This document shows positions 9,084-17,436 of a stretch of DNA of 64,000 nt, piece after piece. A program made the position numbers and the translations under genes. The stretch's first letter is position 1. Every line of letters begins with the position of its first letter. The notes under the pieces were generated by a model that saw only the letters and a list, made by a program, of their open reading frames with translations, did no database searches and was not told where the DNA came from. The DNA is from Bordetella petrii (GTDB lineage: Bacteria; Pseudomonadota; Gammaproteobacteria; Burkholderiales; Burkholderiaceae_B), in assembly GCF_000067205.1 (NCBI RefSeq), contig NC_010170.1, positions 62,001 through 126,000 of the forward strand, written 5' to 3'.

Positions 9084-10262
9084 TCAGGCCGTTTCGGCGA
9101 ACAGCTCGCGGCCGATCAGCATGCGGCGGATCTCGCTGGTGCCCGCGCCGATTTCATACAGCTTGGCGTCGCGCCACAGGCGGCCGGTGGGGTATTCGTT
9201 GATATAGCCGTTGCCGCCCAGGATCTGCACGCCTTCGCCGGCCATCCAGGTGGCTTTCTCGGCCGTGTACAGAATCAGCGCGGCGCAGTCTTTGCGCACC
9301 TGGCGCACGTGTTCGGCGCCGAGCTGGTCCAGGTTCTTGCCGACCGCATAGCAGAAGGCGCGGCTGGCCTGCAGGGTGGTGTACAGGTCGGCAACCTTGC
9401 CCTGGATGAGCTGGAATTCGCCGATGGCCTGGCCGAACTGCTTGCGGTCGTGAATGTAGGGCACCACCACGTCCATGACGGCCTGCATGATGCCCAGCGG
9501 GCCGCCGGACAGCACGGCGCGCTCGTAGTCGAGCCCACTCATCAGCACCCGGACCCCGCCGTTGACCTGGCCCAGCACGTTTTCTTCGGGAATTTCGCAG
9601 TCCTGGAACACCAGCTCGCCGGTGTGGCTGCCGCGCATGCCGAGTTTGTCGAGCTTCTGCGCCACCGAGAAGCCCTTGAAGTTCTTTTCCACCAGAAATG
9701 CGGTAATACCACGCTGGTGCGCAGCCGGGTCGGTCTTGGCGTACACCACCAGCGTGTCGGCGTCGGGGCCGTTGGTGATCCACATTTTGGTGCCGTTCAG
9801 CACGTAGCGGTCGCCTTTCTTGTCGGCGCGCAGCTTCATACTGACCACGTCCGACCCGGCGCCCGGCTCGCTCATGGCCAGCGCGCCCACGTGTTCGCCC
9901 GAAATCAGCTTGGGCAGGTAGCGGGCCTTTTGCTCGGCAGTGCCGTTGCGGTGGATCTGGTTGACGCACAGGTTCGAATGGGCGCCGTACGACAGGCCCA
10001 CCGAGGCGCTGGCGCGCGAGATTTCTTCCATGACCACCATGTGCGCCAGGTAGCCCAGGTTGGCGCCGCCGTACTCTTCGCTGGCAGTCATGCCCAGCAC
10101 ACCCAGCTCGCCGAACTTGCGCCACAAATCCATGGGGAACTGGTCGCTGCGGTCGACTTCGGCGGCCCGGGGCGCGATTTCGGCCTGCGCGAAAGTGCGT
10201 ACGGCATCGCGCAGCATGTCCAGGTCTTCGCCTAAGTCGAAATTCAAACCGGGAAGATTCAT
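9084..10262 (-). CDS. ivd: Isovaleryl-CoA dehydrogenase
   Basis: A 392-aa FAD-dependent acyl-CoA dehydrogenase, the first committed CoA-level step of leucine/isovalerate degradation. Family blocks are complete: MSEPGAGSD near 130, KMWITNGPDAD near 160 and the C-terminal GGNGYINEYPTGRLWRDAKL. The catalytic glutamate lies at the alternate position typical of isovaleryl-CoA dehydrogenases (E247 in LDYERAVLSGGPLG). The start has a CGGAGA ribosome site. It is the first gene of the block ivd–aceK–thiolase–mccB–mccA. A LiuR-type operator lies about 120 bp upstream. Confidence 0.95.
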   Translation of the reverse strand: MNLPGLNFDLGEDLDMLRDAVRTFAQAEIAPRAAEVDRSDQFPMDLWRKFGELGVLGMTASEEYGGANLGYLAHMVVMEEISRASASVGLSYGAHSNLCVNQIHRNGTAEQKARYLPKLISGEHVGALAMSEPGAGSDVVSMKLRADKKGDRYVLNGTKMWITNGPDADTLVVYAKTDPAAHQRGITAFLVEKNFKGFSVAQKLDKLGMRGSHTGELVFQDCEIPEENVLGQVNGGVRVLMSGLDYERAVLSGGPLGIMQAVMDVVVPYIHDRKQFGQAIGEFQLIQGKVADLYTTLQASRAFCYAVGKNLDQLGAEHVRQVRKDCAALILYTAEKATWMAGEGVQILGGNGYINEYPTGRLWRDAKLYEIGAGTSEIRRMLIGRELFAETA

Positions 10263-10372
10263 CGAAGTCTCCGTGAGAGTAGGTGCTTACATTCGGGCGC
10301 CTGGTACAGGCTGGGCCGGCAGCCGCATCCATGATGCGCTGCAAAAGGGCGCACAGGCAATGCGGGACTTCA

Positions 10373-10402
10373 ATATTACGTTTACGTAAACGTAAAGTAG
10401 AC
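10373..10402 (-). promoter_or_regulatory. MerR/LiuR-type operator-promoter of ivd operon
   Basis: Operator GTTTACGTAAACGTAAA at 10380–10396 (plus-strand reading) is identical over 17 bp to one between the merR and MBL genes at 13.54 kb. On the minus strand it fills the 18-bp spacer between a weak -35 (GTCTAC, 10402–10397) and a -10 (TAATAT, 10378–10373). Operators in elongated spacers are the hallmark of MerR-family control. The promoter elements are read by eye. Confidence 0.75.
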
Positions 10403-10519
10403 TCGGGTTTTCCCCTAATCAAAAATCGTCCGGCCATTTGTTTGACCATGCAAGAATCTGAGGGCTAATTGTCTGACAGGCGCTGCCTAGCGGGCCTGCC
10501 GCCCCCGGAGGAAACCATC

Positions 10520-11698
10520 GTGATCGAGCTCGCCGACCTGGACGAAATTGTTGCACTGCGGCGCGACATCCATGCCCACCCCGAACTGGCCTATGACGAA
10601 CACCGTACCGCCGGCCTGGTGGCCGAGCGGCTGCGCGCCTGGGGCATAGAAACCCACACGGGCATCGGACGCACGGGCGTGGTGGGTGTGCTCAAGGCAG
10701 GCAGCGGCGACCGCGCCATTCTGTTGCGCGCCGACATGGACGCTCTGCCCATCCAGGAAGCCAACGAATTCGGTCACCGCTCGCGCCATGACGGCAAGAT
10801 GCACGGCTGTGGCCACGACGGCCACACGGCCATGCTGTTGGCGGCCGCGCGGCACCTGCAGCAGGCGGGCGGCTTCAACGGCACGGTTTATGTGGCGTTC
10901 CAGCCAGCCGAAGAAAACGGCGGCGCCGGCGCCCGCGCCATGATCGAAGACGGGCTATTCGAACGTTTTCCGTGCGAGGCGGTATTCGGCATGCACAACT
11001 GGCCGGGCCTGCCCGCGGGCAGCTTCGGCGTGTGCAGCGGCCCGATGATGTCCGCCGCCAATGCGTTCAAGATCACGGTCACCGGCCGCGGCGGCCATGC
11101 GGCGGCGCCCCACGATTGCGACGATCCCGTGCCGGCCGTGCTGGCCATCGGTCAGGCGCTGCAAACTATCCTGACTCGCAGCAAGCGCCCCCTGGATGCC
11201 GCCGTGATCTCGATCACGCAGCTGCAGGCGGGCAACGACGTCACCAATATTATTCCGGGCACGGCCTGGCTGGGCGGCTCGGTGCGCGCCTACAGCGACG
11301 CGGTCGTCGATCTTATCGAGCGCCGCATGAACGAGCTGGCGGAGCCCATCGCCGCGGCCCATGGCTGCCAGGCCGAGGTGTATTTCGAGCGGCGCTATCC
11401 GGCGCTTGTGAACACGCCCGACGAAACCGCGTTCTGCCTGGACGTGATGCGCGACGTGGCGGGCGCCAGCCGGGCCAGCGTCATCGAGCCGGCCATGGCT
11501 TCAGAAGACTTCGCTTTCATGCTGCAGGCCAAGCCCGGCTGCTATGTTTTCCTGGGCAATGGCGACGGCGGGCACCGCCTGGCCGGCCACGGCCTGGGGC
11601 CGTGTTCGTTGCACAACGCCAGTTATGACTTCAACGACAGCCTGATCCCCGTGGGGGCCTCCTACTGGGTGCGGCTGGCGCAGCGGTACCTGGCTTGA
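10520..11698 (+). CDS. M20 family amidohydrolase (hippurate hydrolase-like)
   Basis: A 392-aa zinc aminoacylase/amidohydrolase. I chose GTG at 10520 because GGAGGAAA (10507–10514) sits at ideal distance; the upstream ATG has none. Metal-site motifs are present: LRADMDALPI, KMHGCGHDGHTAMLL (HGCGHDGH) and PAEENGGAGARAM, followed by the dimerisation domain with GRGGHAAAPH. Members cleave N-acyl amino acids such as hippurate or act on indole-acetyl conjugates; the substrate is not readable. A Bug receptor gene follows 76 bp downstream, a frequent pairing in Alcaligenaceae that suggests uptake and hydrolysis of the same compound. Confidence 0.9.
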   Translation: MIELADLDEIVALRRDIHAHPELAYDEHRTAGLVAERLRAWGIETHTGIGRTGVVGVLKAGSGDRAILLRADMDALPIQEANEFGHRSRHDGKMHGCGHDGHTAMLLAAARHLQQAGGFNGTVYVAFQPAEENGGAGARAMIEDGLFERFPCEAVFGMHNWPGLPAGSFGVCSGPMMSAANAFKITVTGRGGHAAAPHDCDDPVPAVLAIGQALQTILTRSKRPLDAAVISITQLQAGNDVTNIIPGTAWLGGSVRAYSDAVVDLIERRMNELAEPIAAAHGCQAEVYFERRYPALVNTPDETAFCLDVMRDVAGASRASVIEPAMASEDFAFMLQAKPGCYVFLGNGDGGHRLAGHGLGPCSLHNASYDFNDSLIPVGASYWVRLAQRYLA

Positions 11699-11774
11699 TC
11701 GGGCGTCCGATACGTCCGGCACCACGCCGTCAGCGTTCGCTTGTCTGTTTACTGCTTTTCCAACCGGAGCTGCC

Positions 11775-12767
11775 ATGACCAGAACCGCCGTGCTGTCGAG
11801 ATTCGCCCGCGCCTTGGCCTTTGCCGCCATTGCCACGGGCGCCGCCCCCGCCGCCGTCGCCCAGGAACCTGCCTGGCCGGGCAAGACCCTGACCCTGGTG
11901 GTGCCCTATACCGCCGGCGGCACCAACGACATGCTGGGCCGCACGCTGGGCGAGGTGCTGCGCGCCCGGCACGGCACCGCCACCATCATCGAGAACAAGC
12001 CCGGCGCGGGCGGCAGCGTGGGCGCGGACGCCGTGGCGCGCGCCAAGCCCGACGGCGCGACCCTGCTGCTGGCTTCGACCAGCCCGCTGACCATCTTTCC
12101 CAACCTCGTGAAGACGCCGTACGACCCCATGACAGATCTGGTGCCGGTGGCCAGCGTGGCGGTGGGTCCGGTGGCCATCCTGGCAACCAAGGCGTTGCCG
12201 GTGCGCAGCTTCGCCGAACTGGTCGACTATGCCAAAAAGCATCCGGGCAAGGTCACTTTCGGCGTGCCGGGCGTGGGCACCGTGGCGCACATCGGCATGG
12301 CCGACCTGAACAAGCAAGTGGGTATCGACATGCTGCAGGTACCCTACCGGGGCGGCAGCCAGGCGGTTTCCGACGGGCTGGGCGGGCAGGTCGACCTGCT
12401 GGTGGTCAATACCGACATCACGTTGCCGCACGTGCAGGCCGGCAGCCTGACGCCGCTGGCCGTGATGGCGCCGCAGCGGCTGGCGCCGTGGCCGCAGGTG
12501 CCCACCATGGCCGAACTGAAGCTGCCCGGCATCCGCTATTTTTCGAACTTCGCGCTGTTCGCGCCGGCCGGCGTGCCGCCGGAGGTCATGCACGCCATGC
12601 TCGACGAAATCGGCAAGGCCCTGGCAAGCCCGCAATTCCAGCAGATGCTGGACAAGGCCTTCATGCAGCCCGGCACGGGAATGGGCCAGGATTTCATCGA
12701 ACAGGTGCGCGCCGACTACGCCAACAACCAGCGCGTCATCCGCGACAACAACATCCGCGTGCAGTAG
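11775..12767 (+). CDS. Bug/TctC-family periplasmic substrate-binding protein
   Basis: A 330-aa periplasmic receptor of the tripartite tricarboxylate type. A signal peptide of about 30 residues ends near AAVAQEP. The mature start WPGKTLTLVVPYTAGGTNDMLGR has the family's PxxAGGxxD ligand loop, and later blocks (TFGVPGVGTVAHIG, VPYRGGSQAVSDGLGGQVDLL) are typical. A GGAG ribosome site precedes the ATG. No membrane TctA/TctB gene is nearby; such orphan receptors are very abundant in Bordetella and relatives. Ligand unknown, possibly the substrate of the adjacent amidohydrolase. Confidence 0.93.
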   Translation: MTRTAVLSRFARALAFAAIATGAAPAAVAQEPAWPGKTLTLVVPYTAGGTNDMLGRTLGEVLRARHGTATIIENKPGAGGSVGADAVARAKPDGATLLLASTSPLTIFPNLVKTPYDPMTDLVPVASVAVGPVAILATKALPVRSFAELVDYAKKHPGKVTFGVPGVGTVAHIGMADLNKQVGIDMLQVPYRGGSQAVSDGLGGQVDLLVVNTDITLPHVQAGSLTPLAVMAPQRLAPWPQVPTMAELKLPGIRYFSNFALFAPAGVPPEVMHAMLDEIGKALASPQFQQMLDKAFMQPGTGMGQDFIEQVRADYANNQRVIRDNNIRVQ

Positions 12768-12777
12768 CGCCGCGTTT

Positions 12778-13110
12778 TCAGCCGTGGCGCGGGCCGGCCA
12801 TGATCAGCGCCATGCCGGCCAGGCACAGGCCCACGCCGGCCCAGTCGGTCGTCGCCGGGCGCACGCCGTCCACGGCCCATAGCCACAGCAGCGCCATGCT
12901 GACGTACACGCCGCCGTAGGCCGCGTAGACGCGGCCCGAGGCTGTGGGATGCAGGGTGAGCAGCCAGGCGAACACCGCCAGGCTGAGCGCTGCCGGCACC
13001 AGCAGCCACGCCGAATGGCCCTGTTTGAGCCACAGGTAGGGCAGATAGCAGCCGACGATCTCGGCCACGGCGGTCAGGGCAAACAGGCCCAGGGTATGCA
13101 GCAGGGGCAT
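12778..13110 (-). CDS. YnfA/UPF0060 small membrane protein
   Basis: A 110-aa inner-membrane protein of four predicted helices, the usual size for UPF0060. Diagnostic stretches are TAVAEIVGCYLPYLWL in helix 1 and RVYAAYGGVYVSMALLWLW in helix 3, ending with AGMALIMAGPR. It belongs to the drug/metabolite transporter superfamily and resembles small multidrug-resistance proteins, but no substrate is established here. It converges on the Bug receptor gene, 10 bp apart, and lies downstream of the merR gene on the same strand. Confidence 0.92.
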   Translation of the reverse strand: MPLLHTLGLFALTAVAEIVGCYLPYLWLKQGHSAWLLVPAALSLAVFAWLLTLHPTASGRVYAAYGGVYVSMALLWLWAVDGVRPATTDWAGVGLCLAGMALIMAGPRHG

Positions 13111-13145
13111 GGTTCGTCAGGCGGCCGGGCAGCCGGCCGCCGCGT

Positions 13146-13523
13146 TCAGGGTTTCTGCGCGAGCAGCAATTGGCATTGCCGCTCTTGTTCGGCGATTTCC
13201 GCCAGCGTGTCGTCGATGTCGCGGCGCTGCTGTTCCAGGGCGGCGCGATGCTGGGCCAGCACATCGAGATATTGCCGCAGTTGCAGCGTGCTGTCGCCCG
13301 GCCCGTCGTACATGTCGATGAGGGCGCGGATTTCGGATAGCTGCAGGCCCAGCCGCTTGCCCCGCAGCGCCAGTTTCAGGCGGGTGCGGTCGCGCGCGCT
13401 GTACACGCGGTTGCGCCCATCGCGCCCCGGGCTGACGATGCCCTGGTCTTCGTAGAAGCGGATGGTGCGCGGCGTGATGTCGAACTCGCGCGAGAGCTCG
13501 GAGATCGTCCAGGTAGGCGGCAT
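13146..13523 (-). CDS. liuR: MerR-family regulator, LiuR type
   Basis: A 125-aa MerR-type activator/repressor. The N-terminal winged HTH reads WTISELSREFDITPRTIRFYEDQGIVSPGRDG, then YSARDRTRLKLALRGKRLGL, then a long dimerisation helix (about 75–120). No metal-binding Cys pattern of the CueR/MerR metal sensors is visible. LiuR is known to control leucine/isovalerate and acyl-CoA degradation in proteobacteria. Here the same operator stands in front of ivd and 13 bp upstream of this gene's own ATG, which supports that identity and autoregulation. The gene is about 3 kb from the ivd operon. A related acyl-CoA-responsive MerR cannot be excluded. Confidence 0.85.
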   Translation of the reverse strand: MPPTWTISELSREFDITPRTIRFYEDQGIVSPGRDGRNRVYSARDRTRLKLALRGKRLGLQLSEIRALIDMYDGPGDSTLQLRQYLDVLAQHRAALEQQRRDIDDTLAEIAEQERQCQLLLAQKP

Positions 13524-13530
13524 GCGAGGT

Positions 13531-13560
13531 TTGGCAGTTTACGTAAACGTAAATTATGAT
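13531..13560 (+). promoter_or_regulatory. LiuR-type operator-promoter between merR and MBL gene
   Basis: A -35 TTGGCA (13531–13536) and a -10 TATGAT (13555–13560) are separated by an 18-bp spacer occupied by GTTTACGTAAACGTAAA (13537–13553). The 12-bp core GTTTACGTAAAC is a perfect palindrome. The promoter points to the MBL gene. The site also lies just upstream of the merR start, so both divergent genes may respond to the same regulator. Confidence 0.8.
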
Positions 13561-13597
13561 GGCCTGGAACAATCGTCAAGCCTATCCGAGAGTATTC

Positions 13598-14656
13598 ATG
13601 AATCCCAACGAGCACCAATTGCAGTATCCCTGGGGCGACGAACAGCCCGCGCCCGGCCGCGCCCAGCAGGTGGCCGATGGCGTCAAATGGATCCGCATGC
13701 CGCTGCCTTTCGCGCTGGACCACATCAACCTCTGGCTGCTGCGCGACGAGATCGACGGCCGTCAGGGCTGGACGGTGGTCGACTGCGGCATCAGCCGCGA
13801 CGAGGTCAAGGCGCTCTGGGAAGAGGTTTTCGCCAACGAACTCGAAGGCCTGCCCGTGCTGCGCGTGCTGGTCACCCATATGCACCCCGACCACGTCGGT
13901 CTGGCGCATTGGCTGTGCGAACGCTGGAACGCCCCGCTGTGGATGAGCATGACCGACTTCATGGTGGGCTCGCTGTGGTCGTCGCGCCAGGGCGGCTCGG
14001 GCCCCAATGGGCACGCGGCGGTCGAGCACTTTGCCCGCCACGGGCTTACCGACCCGGACGCGCAAGACCAGATCCGCCGCCGCGCCGGCTATTACCCCAA
14101 CCTGGTGCCCGCCATGCCGCCGCGCTACACGCGCCTGCTGCACGGCGACCGGGTCGCCATCGGCGGGCGCGACTGGCGCGTGATCGTCGGCTACGGGCAC
14201 GCCCCCGAGCATGTGTCGCTGTTCAGTCCCGACCTGTCCACGCTGATTTCCGGCGACATGGTGCTGCCGCGCATTTCCACCAACATCAGCGTGTTCGACT
14301 ACGAACCGGAATCCAACCCCCTGCCCCTGTACCTGGATTCGCTGGACCGCTATGCCGATTTGCCGGCCGATACGCTGGTGCTGCCCTCGCACGGGCGTCC
14401 ATTCAAGGGCCTGCACCAACGCATCGCCCAGCAGCACCAGCACCATGCCGAGCGCCTGGCGGAAGTGCTTGAGGCCTGTGCGCAGCCGCAGTCCACGTCC
14501 GACATCGTGCCGGTGCTGTTCAAGCGCAAGCTCGACCTGCACCAGCTGACCTTCGCCATGGGCGAGGCGCTGGCGCACCTGCATGCGCTGTACTTTGCCG
14601 GCAAGGTCGCGCGCCAGACAGGCGCCGATGGCATCGTGCGCTTTACCGCGCGCTGA
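13598..14656 (+). CDS. Metallo-beta-lactamase-fold hydrolase
   Basis: A 352-aa MBL-fold protein. The start is MNPNEHQLQYPWG, with a GAGAG ribosome site; upstream in-frame codons overlap the operator. The metal motif is H94-M-H96-P-D98-H99 (THMHPDHVG), with later histidine and aspartate ligands likely in GYGHAPEHVSLF and SGDMVL. A C-terminal helical domain of about 70 residues resembles the LACTB2/glyoxalase-II-like group that acts on thioesters. Control by the LiuR-type operator suggests a role with acyl-CoA intermediates, for instance thioester hydrolysis. That is inference, and the reaction is unknown. Confidence 0.88.
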   Translation: MNPNEHQLQYPWGDEQPAPGRAQQVADGVKWIRMPLPFALDHINLWLLRDEIDGRQGWTVVDCGISRDEVKALWEEVFANELEGLPVLRVLVTHMHPDHVGLAHWLCERWNAPLWMSMTDFMVGSLWSSRQGGSGPNGHAAVEHFARHGLTDPDAQDQIRRRAGYYPNLVPAMPPRYTRLLHGDRVAIGGRDWRVIVGYGHAPEHVSLFSPDLSTLISGDMVLPRISTNISVFDYEPESNPLPLYLDSLDRYADLPADTLVLPSHGRPFKGLHQRIAQQHQHHAERLAEVLEACAQPQSTSDIVPVLFKRKLDLHQLTFAMGEALAHLHALYFAGKVARQTGADGIVRFTAR

Positions 14657-14658
14657 CC

Positions 14659-14676
14659 GCGCCGGCGGGCCGGCGC
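14659..14676. terminator. Perfect GC hairpin between convergent genes
   Basis: GCGCCGGC, a 2-nt loop and GCCGGCGC form an 8-bp perfect hairpin in the 22-bp gap between the convergent MBL and LysE-type genes. There is no clear U-run, so it may act as a weak bidirectional terminator or RNA 3'-end stabiliser. Confidence 0.45.
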
Positions 14677-14678
14677 CT

Positions 14679-15305
14679 TCAGCGGCTGGCGGTGGCCAGC
14701 CGCACGGCCAGCCCCAGGAACACCACGCCCGCCACGCGATTGAGCCAGCGCGATGCCGCCGGCGAGCGTTGCAGCAATTGGCCGAAGGTGCCGGAGAAAA
14801 AAGCAATGGCGCCGAACACCAGCAAGGTAGCCGCCATGAACACCGCCCCCAGCTCGACGATCTGCAGGCCCACCGGTCCGTGGGCGTGCGAGGTGAACTG
14901 CGGCAGGAACGCGAAGAAGAACAGCAACACCTTGGGATTGGTCAGGTTCATGATGATGCCGCGCCGGTACAGCGCGCCGCGCGCCAGGGGCGCGGGCCGC
15001 TCGGCCTGGGCGGGTCCGCCGCGCGCGCGCAGCGCCTGCCAGGCCAGGTACGCCAGGTAGGCGGCTCCCGCCAGCTTCAGAGCGATGAACGCGTGGGGCG
15101 ACGCCGCGAATACCGCCGCCAGGCCGGCTGCCACGGCCGCCGTGTGCCCCAGCAGCCCGGTGCACAGCCCCAGCACCACGAACATGCCGGCCGAACGGCC
15201 CCATATGGCTGACTGCATCAGCACGAACAGGTTGTCGGGGCCGGGTGTCAGGGCCAGCAGGACGGCGATGCCGGAGAAGGCAAGCAGCGTGTCGAAAGGC
15301 AGCAT
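14679..15305 (-). CDS. LysE/RhtB-family amino-acid exporter
   Basis: A 208-aa inner-membrane exporter with six hydrophobic segments. I start it at MLPFDTLLAF, the usual first helix; an upstream ATG adds ten basic residues of unlikely value. The family signature ALTPGPDNLFVLMQSAIWG is in helix 1–loop, then GLCTGLLGHTAAVAAGLAA, then NLTNPKVLLFFFAFLPQF mid-protein. Members export lysine, threonine, homoserine or other amino acids with proton antiport. The substrate cannot be read. It stands alone, divergent from the MetC-like gene. Confidence 0.92.
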   Translation of the reverse strand: MLPFDTLLAFSGIAVLLALTPGPDNLFVLMQSAIWGRSAGMFVVLGLCTGLLGHTAAVAAGLAAVFAASPHAFIALKLAGAAYLAYLAWQALRARGGPAQAERPAPLARGALYRRGIIMNLTNPKVLLFFFAFLPQFTSHAHGPVGLQIVELGAVFMAATLLVFGAIAFFSGTFGQLLQRSPAASRWLNRVAGVVFLGLAVRLATASR

Positions 15306-15478
15306 GGCAAAAAGGCGGCCGCGCGCCGGGCGCATGCCATCCGGGGAAACACAAAGGGCTTCAAGCGTACTGCGCGCGGGCCGCGCGTGGCAATCGGCGC
15401 GGCCGGCGTTTCCGCGGATGCGGCGAATCTCCTAATATCGGGGTTCCGATCTTCTAGCCGTTTCCCGTTGCACCCGCC

Positions 15479-16669
15479 ATGGACAAATCCCAAGCCCCGC
15501 ATATCGACACGCTGCTGCAGCACACCGCCACCGCGCCGTTCAACCCGCAGACCGGCTCGGCGCCGGTCAACCTGCCGTCGATGCGCGCCAGCACCGTGCG
15601 CTTCCAAAGCCTGGACGCCCTGGAAGCCACGCAGCGCCGCAAGGCCGGCGGCGAGCGGGCCGCCACATACGGGCGCATGGGCATGGACACGCACGCCGCC
15701 CTGGAACAGGTGTTTTGCGAGCTTGAAGGCGGCACTCATGCTTACCTGGCGTCGTCGGGCATGGCCGGCATCACCATGGTGATGACTTCGCTGCTGTCTG
15801 CCGGCGACCACGCCCTGGTGGCCGACTGCGTCTACGGGCCGGTGTACGAGCTGGATGCCGCGCTGCTCAAGCGCATGAACATCGAACTCACGTATTTTTC
15901 CGCTGGCGACGACCTGGAAACCCTGGTGCGGCCCAATACCCGCCTGGTGTATGTGGAATCGCCTGGATCGCTGCTGTTCCAGATGCTCGACCTGCCGGCC
16001 CTGGCCGCCTTTGCGCGCCGCCACGACCTGGTGCTGGCCTGCGACAACACCTGGGGCTCGGGCTATGTGTACCAGCCGCTGCAGCTGGGGGCGCACGTAT
16101 CAGTCGTGGCCGGCACCAAATATGTGGGCGGGCATTCCGACCTGATGCTGGGCGCGGTGATTACCAATGACGCGGACGTGGCCAAGCGCCTGAACCGCAC
16201 GCAATATGCCATGGGTTACTCGGTTAGCGCCGACGACGCCTGGCTGGCGCTGCGCGGCGTGCGTACCCTGCCCATCCGCATGGCGCAGCATGCGCGTAAT
16301 GCTCTGCAAGTGTGCGAGTTCCTGGCCACGCGCCCGGAAGTGGCGCGTATCTACCATCCGGCCTGGCCGGCCGACCCGGGGCATGCCTTGTGGCAGCGCG
16401 ACTGCACGGGTTCGAACGGCATGCTGGCCGTCGAGCTGCGCCTGTCGCCCGAGGCGTCGCGCCGTTTTGTCGACGCGCTGCGCCTGTTCGGCATCGGTTT
16501 TTCGTGGGGAGGCTTTGAAAGCCTGGTGCAGTGGGTAACGCGCGGAGAACTGGCGCGCCACCGGTACTGGACCGGGGGCGACCATGCCCTGGTGCGGCTG
16601 CACATCGGGCTGGAAAACCCTCGCGACCTGATCGCCGACCTGGCGCAGGCCCTGCAAGCGGCTGCCTGA
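15479..16669 (+). CDS. metC: Cystathionine beta-lyase (Cys/Met metabolism PLP enzyme)
   Basis: A 396-aa PLP enzyme of the Cys/Met metabolism family. The Schiff-base lysine is in VVAGTKYVGGHSDLMLG. Cofactor and substrate blocks are present (YGRMGMDTHAALEQ for the phosphate and neighbouring-subunit tyrosine, CDNTWGSGYVYQPLQLGA, and SWGGFESLVQW near the C-terminus). SWGGFESL and the length favour beta-lyase over gamma-synthase. It would split cystathionine to homocysteine, pyruvate and ammonia. Monocistronic, converging on dsbA. Confidence 0.9.
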   Translation: MDKSQAPHIDTLLQHTATAPFNPQTGSAPVNLPSMRASTVRFQSLDALEATQRRKAGGERAATYGRMGMDTHAALEQVFCELEGGTHAYLASSGMAGITMVMTSLLSAGDHALVADCVYGPVYELDAALLKRMNIELTYFSAGDDLETLVRPNTRLVYVESPGSLLFQMLDLPALAAFARRHDLVLACDNTWGSGYVYQPLQLGAHVSVVAGTKYVGGHSDLMLGAVITNDADVAKRLNRTQYAMGYSVSADDAWLALRGVRTLPIRMAQHARNALQVCEFLATRPEVARIYHPAWPADPGHALWQRDCTGSNGMLAVELRLSPEASRRFVDALRLFGIGFSWGGFESLVQWVTRGELARHRYWTGGDHALVRLHIGLENPRDLIADLAQALQAAA

Positions 16670-16686
16670 ACGGGGAGCCGCTTGCT

Positions 16687-16703
16687 GGCCCCTACGAGGG
16701 GCC
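16687..16703. terminator. Hairpin between convergent metC and dsbA
   Basis: GGCCCC-TACGA-GGGGCC is a perfect 6-bp hairpin midway in the 62-bp gap between the two convergent genes. No U-tract follows on either strand, so termination is only a suggestion. Confidence 0.4.
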
Positions 16704-16731
16704 CGCCGCTACTCGCGGCTGAAGCCGCGCC

Positions 16732-17361
16732 TTACTGGCGTGCCAGGGGAATGAGCCGGTCGACTTCTTTCAGCGCGCCTTCGTAGCTGTTGCCGGCCAG
16801 CGCGGGCGAGGTCAGAAACTTGCCGCCCACGCCGAACGACGGCGTGCCGTCGATGTTGTAGGCCTGGGCCAGCTGGTCGGCGCGCTGCACCTGGGTTTGC
16901 ACGCTGAAGGAATCGAAGATCGAGTCGAACTTGGCGCGGTCCACGCCCTGCTCGGCCGCCCAGTCGCCCATGGCCTTTTTGTTGAACAGGCGCTTGTGTT
17001 CGACGTGCATTGCGGTGAACACCTTGGAGTGCAGGTCGGGGCGGTTCAGCGTTTGCAGCGTGTAGTACAGCTGCTGCAGCGGTTTCATGCTGGCGTTGAA
17101 GGCCACCGGCACCTGCTTGACCACCACGTCCGACGGTGCCGTCTTGGCCCAGGCTTCGACCAGGGGTTCCATGGTGGCGCAGTGCGGGCAGGTGTAGGCG
17201 AAGAATTCCAGCACCTCGATCTTGCCCGGGGTGTCGGACGGCAACGGCGGATTGATGGCGACGTACTGCTGGGCGCCCTGGGCCTGGCTGGCCGGCGCGA
17301 ACAGAGTGGATGCGGCCAGCGCCGCGGCGGCTACGAGGCGGGTGAACAGGGAGGACTGCAT
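16732..17361 (-). CDS. dsbA: Periplasmic thiol:disulfide oxidoreductase DsbA
   Basis: A 209-aa secreted thioredoxin-fold protein that inserts disulfides into periplasmic and exported proteins. The signal peptide ends near ASQAQGAQQ. The active site is C58-P-H-C61 in FFAYTCPHCATMEP, the DsbA signature. The helical insertion and a cis-Pro loop (DGTPSFGVGGKF) follow. It is the last gene of the argS–SPOR–dsbA unit, 75 bp after the SPOR gene. This order is conserved in Bordetella-type genomes to my knowledge. Confidence 0.95.
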   Translation of the reverse strand: MQSSLFTRLVAAAALAASTLFAPASQAQGAQQYVAINPPLPSDTPGKIEVLEFFAYTCPHCATMEPLVEAWAKTAPSDVVVKQVPVAFNASMKPLQQLYYTLQTLNRPDLHSKVFTAMHVEHKRLFNKKAMGDWAAEQGVDRAKFDSIFDSFSVQTQVQRADQLAQAYNIDGTPSFGVGGKFLTSPALAGNSYEGALKEVDRLIPLARQ

Positions 17362-17436
17362 CGGGCGTGTTCCTGAGTGAAAGTTACGGGTACAGACCAG
17401 CGGTGTTGCGCATTAGTTCAATCGGCGGGCGGCGGC

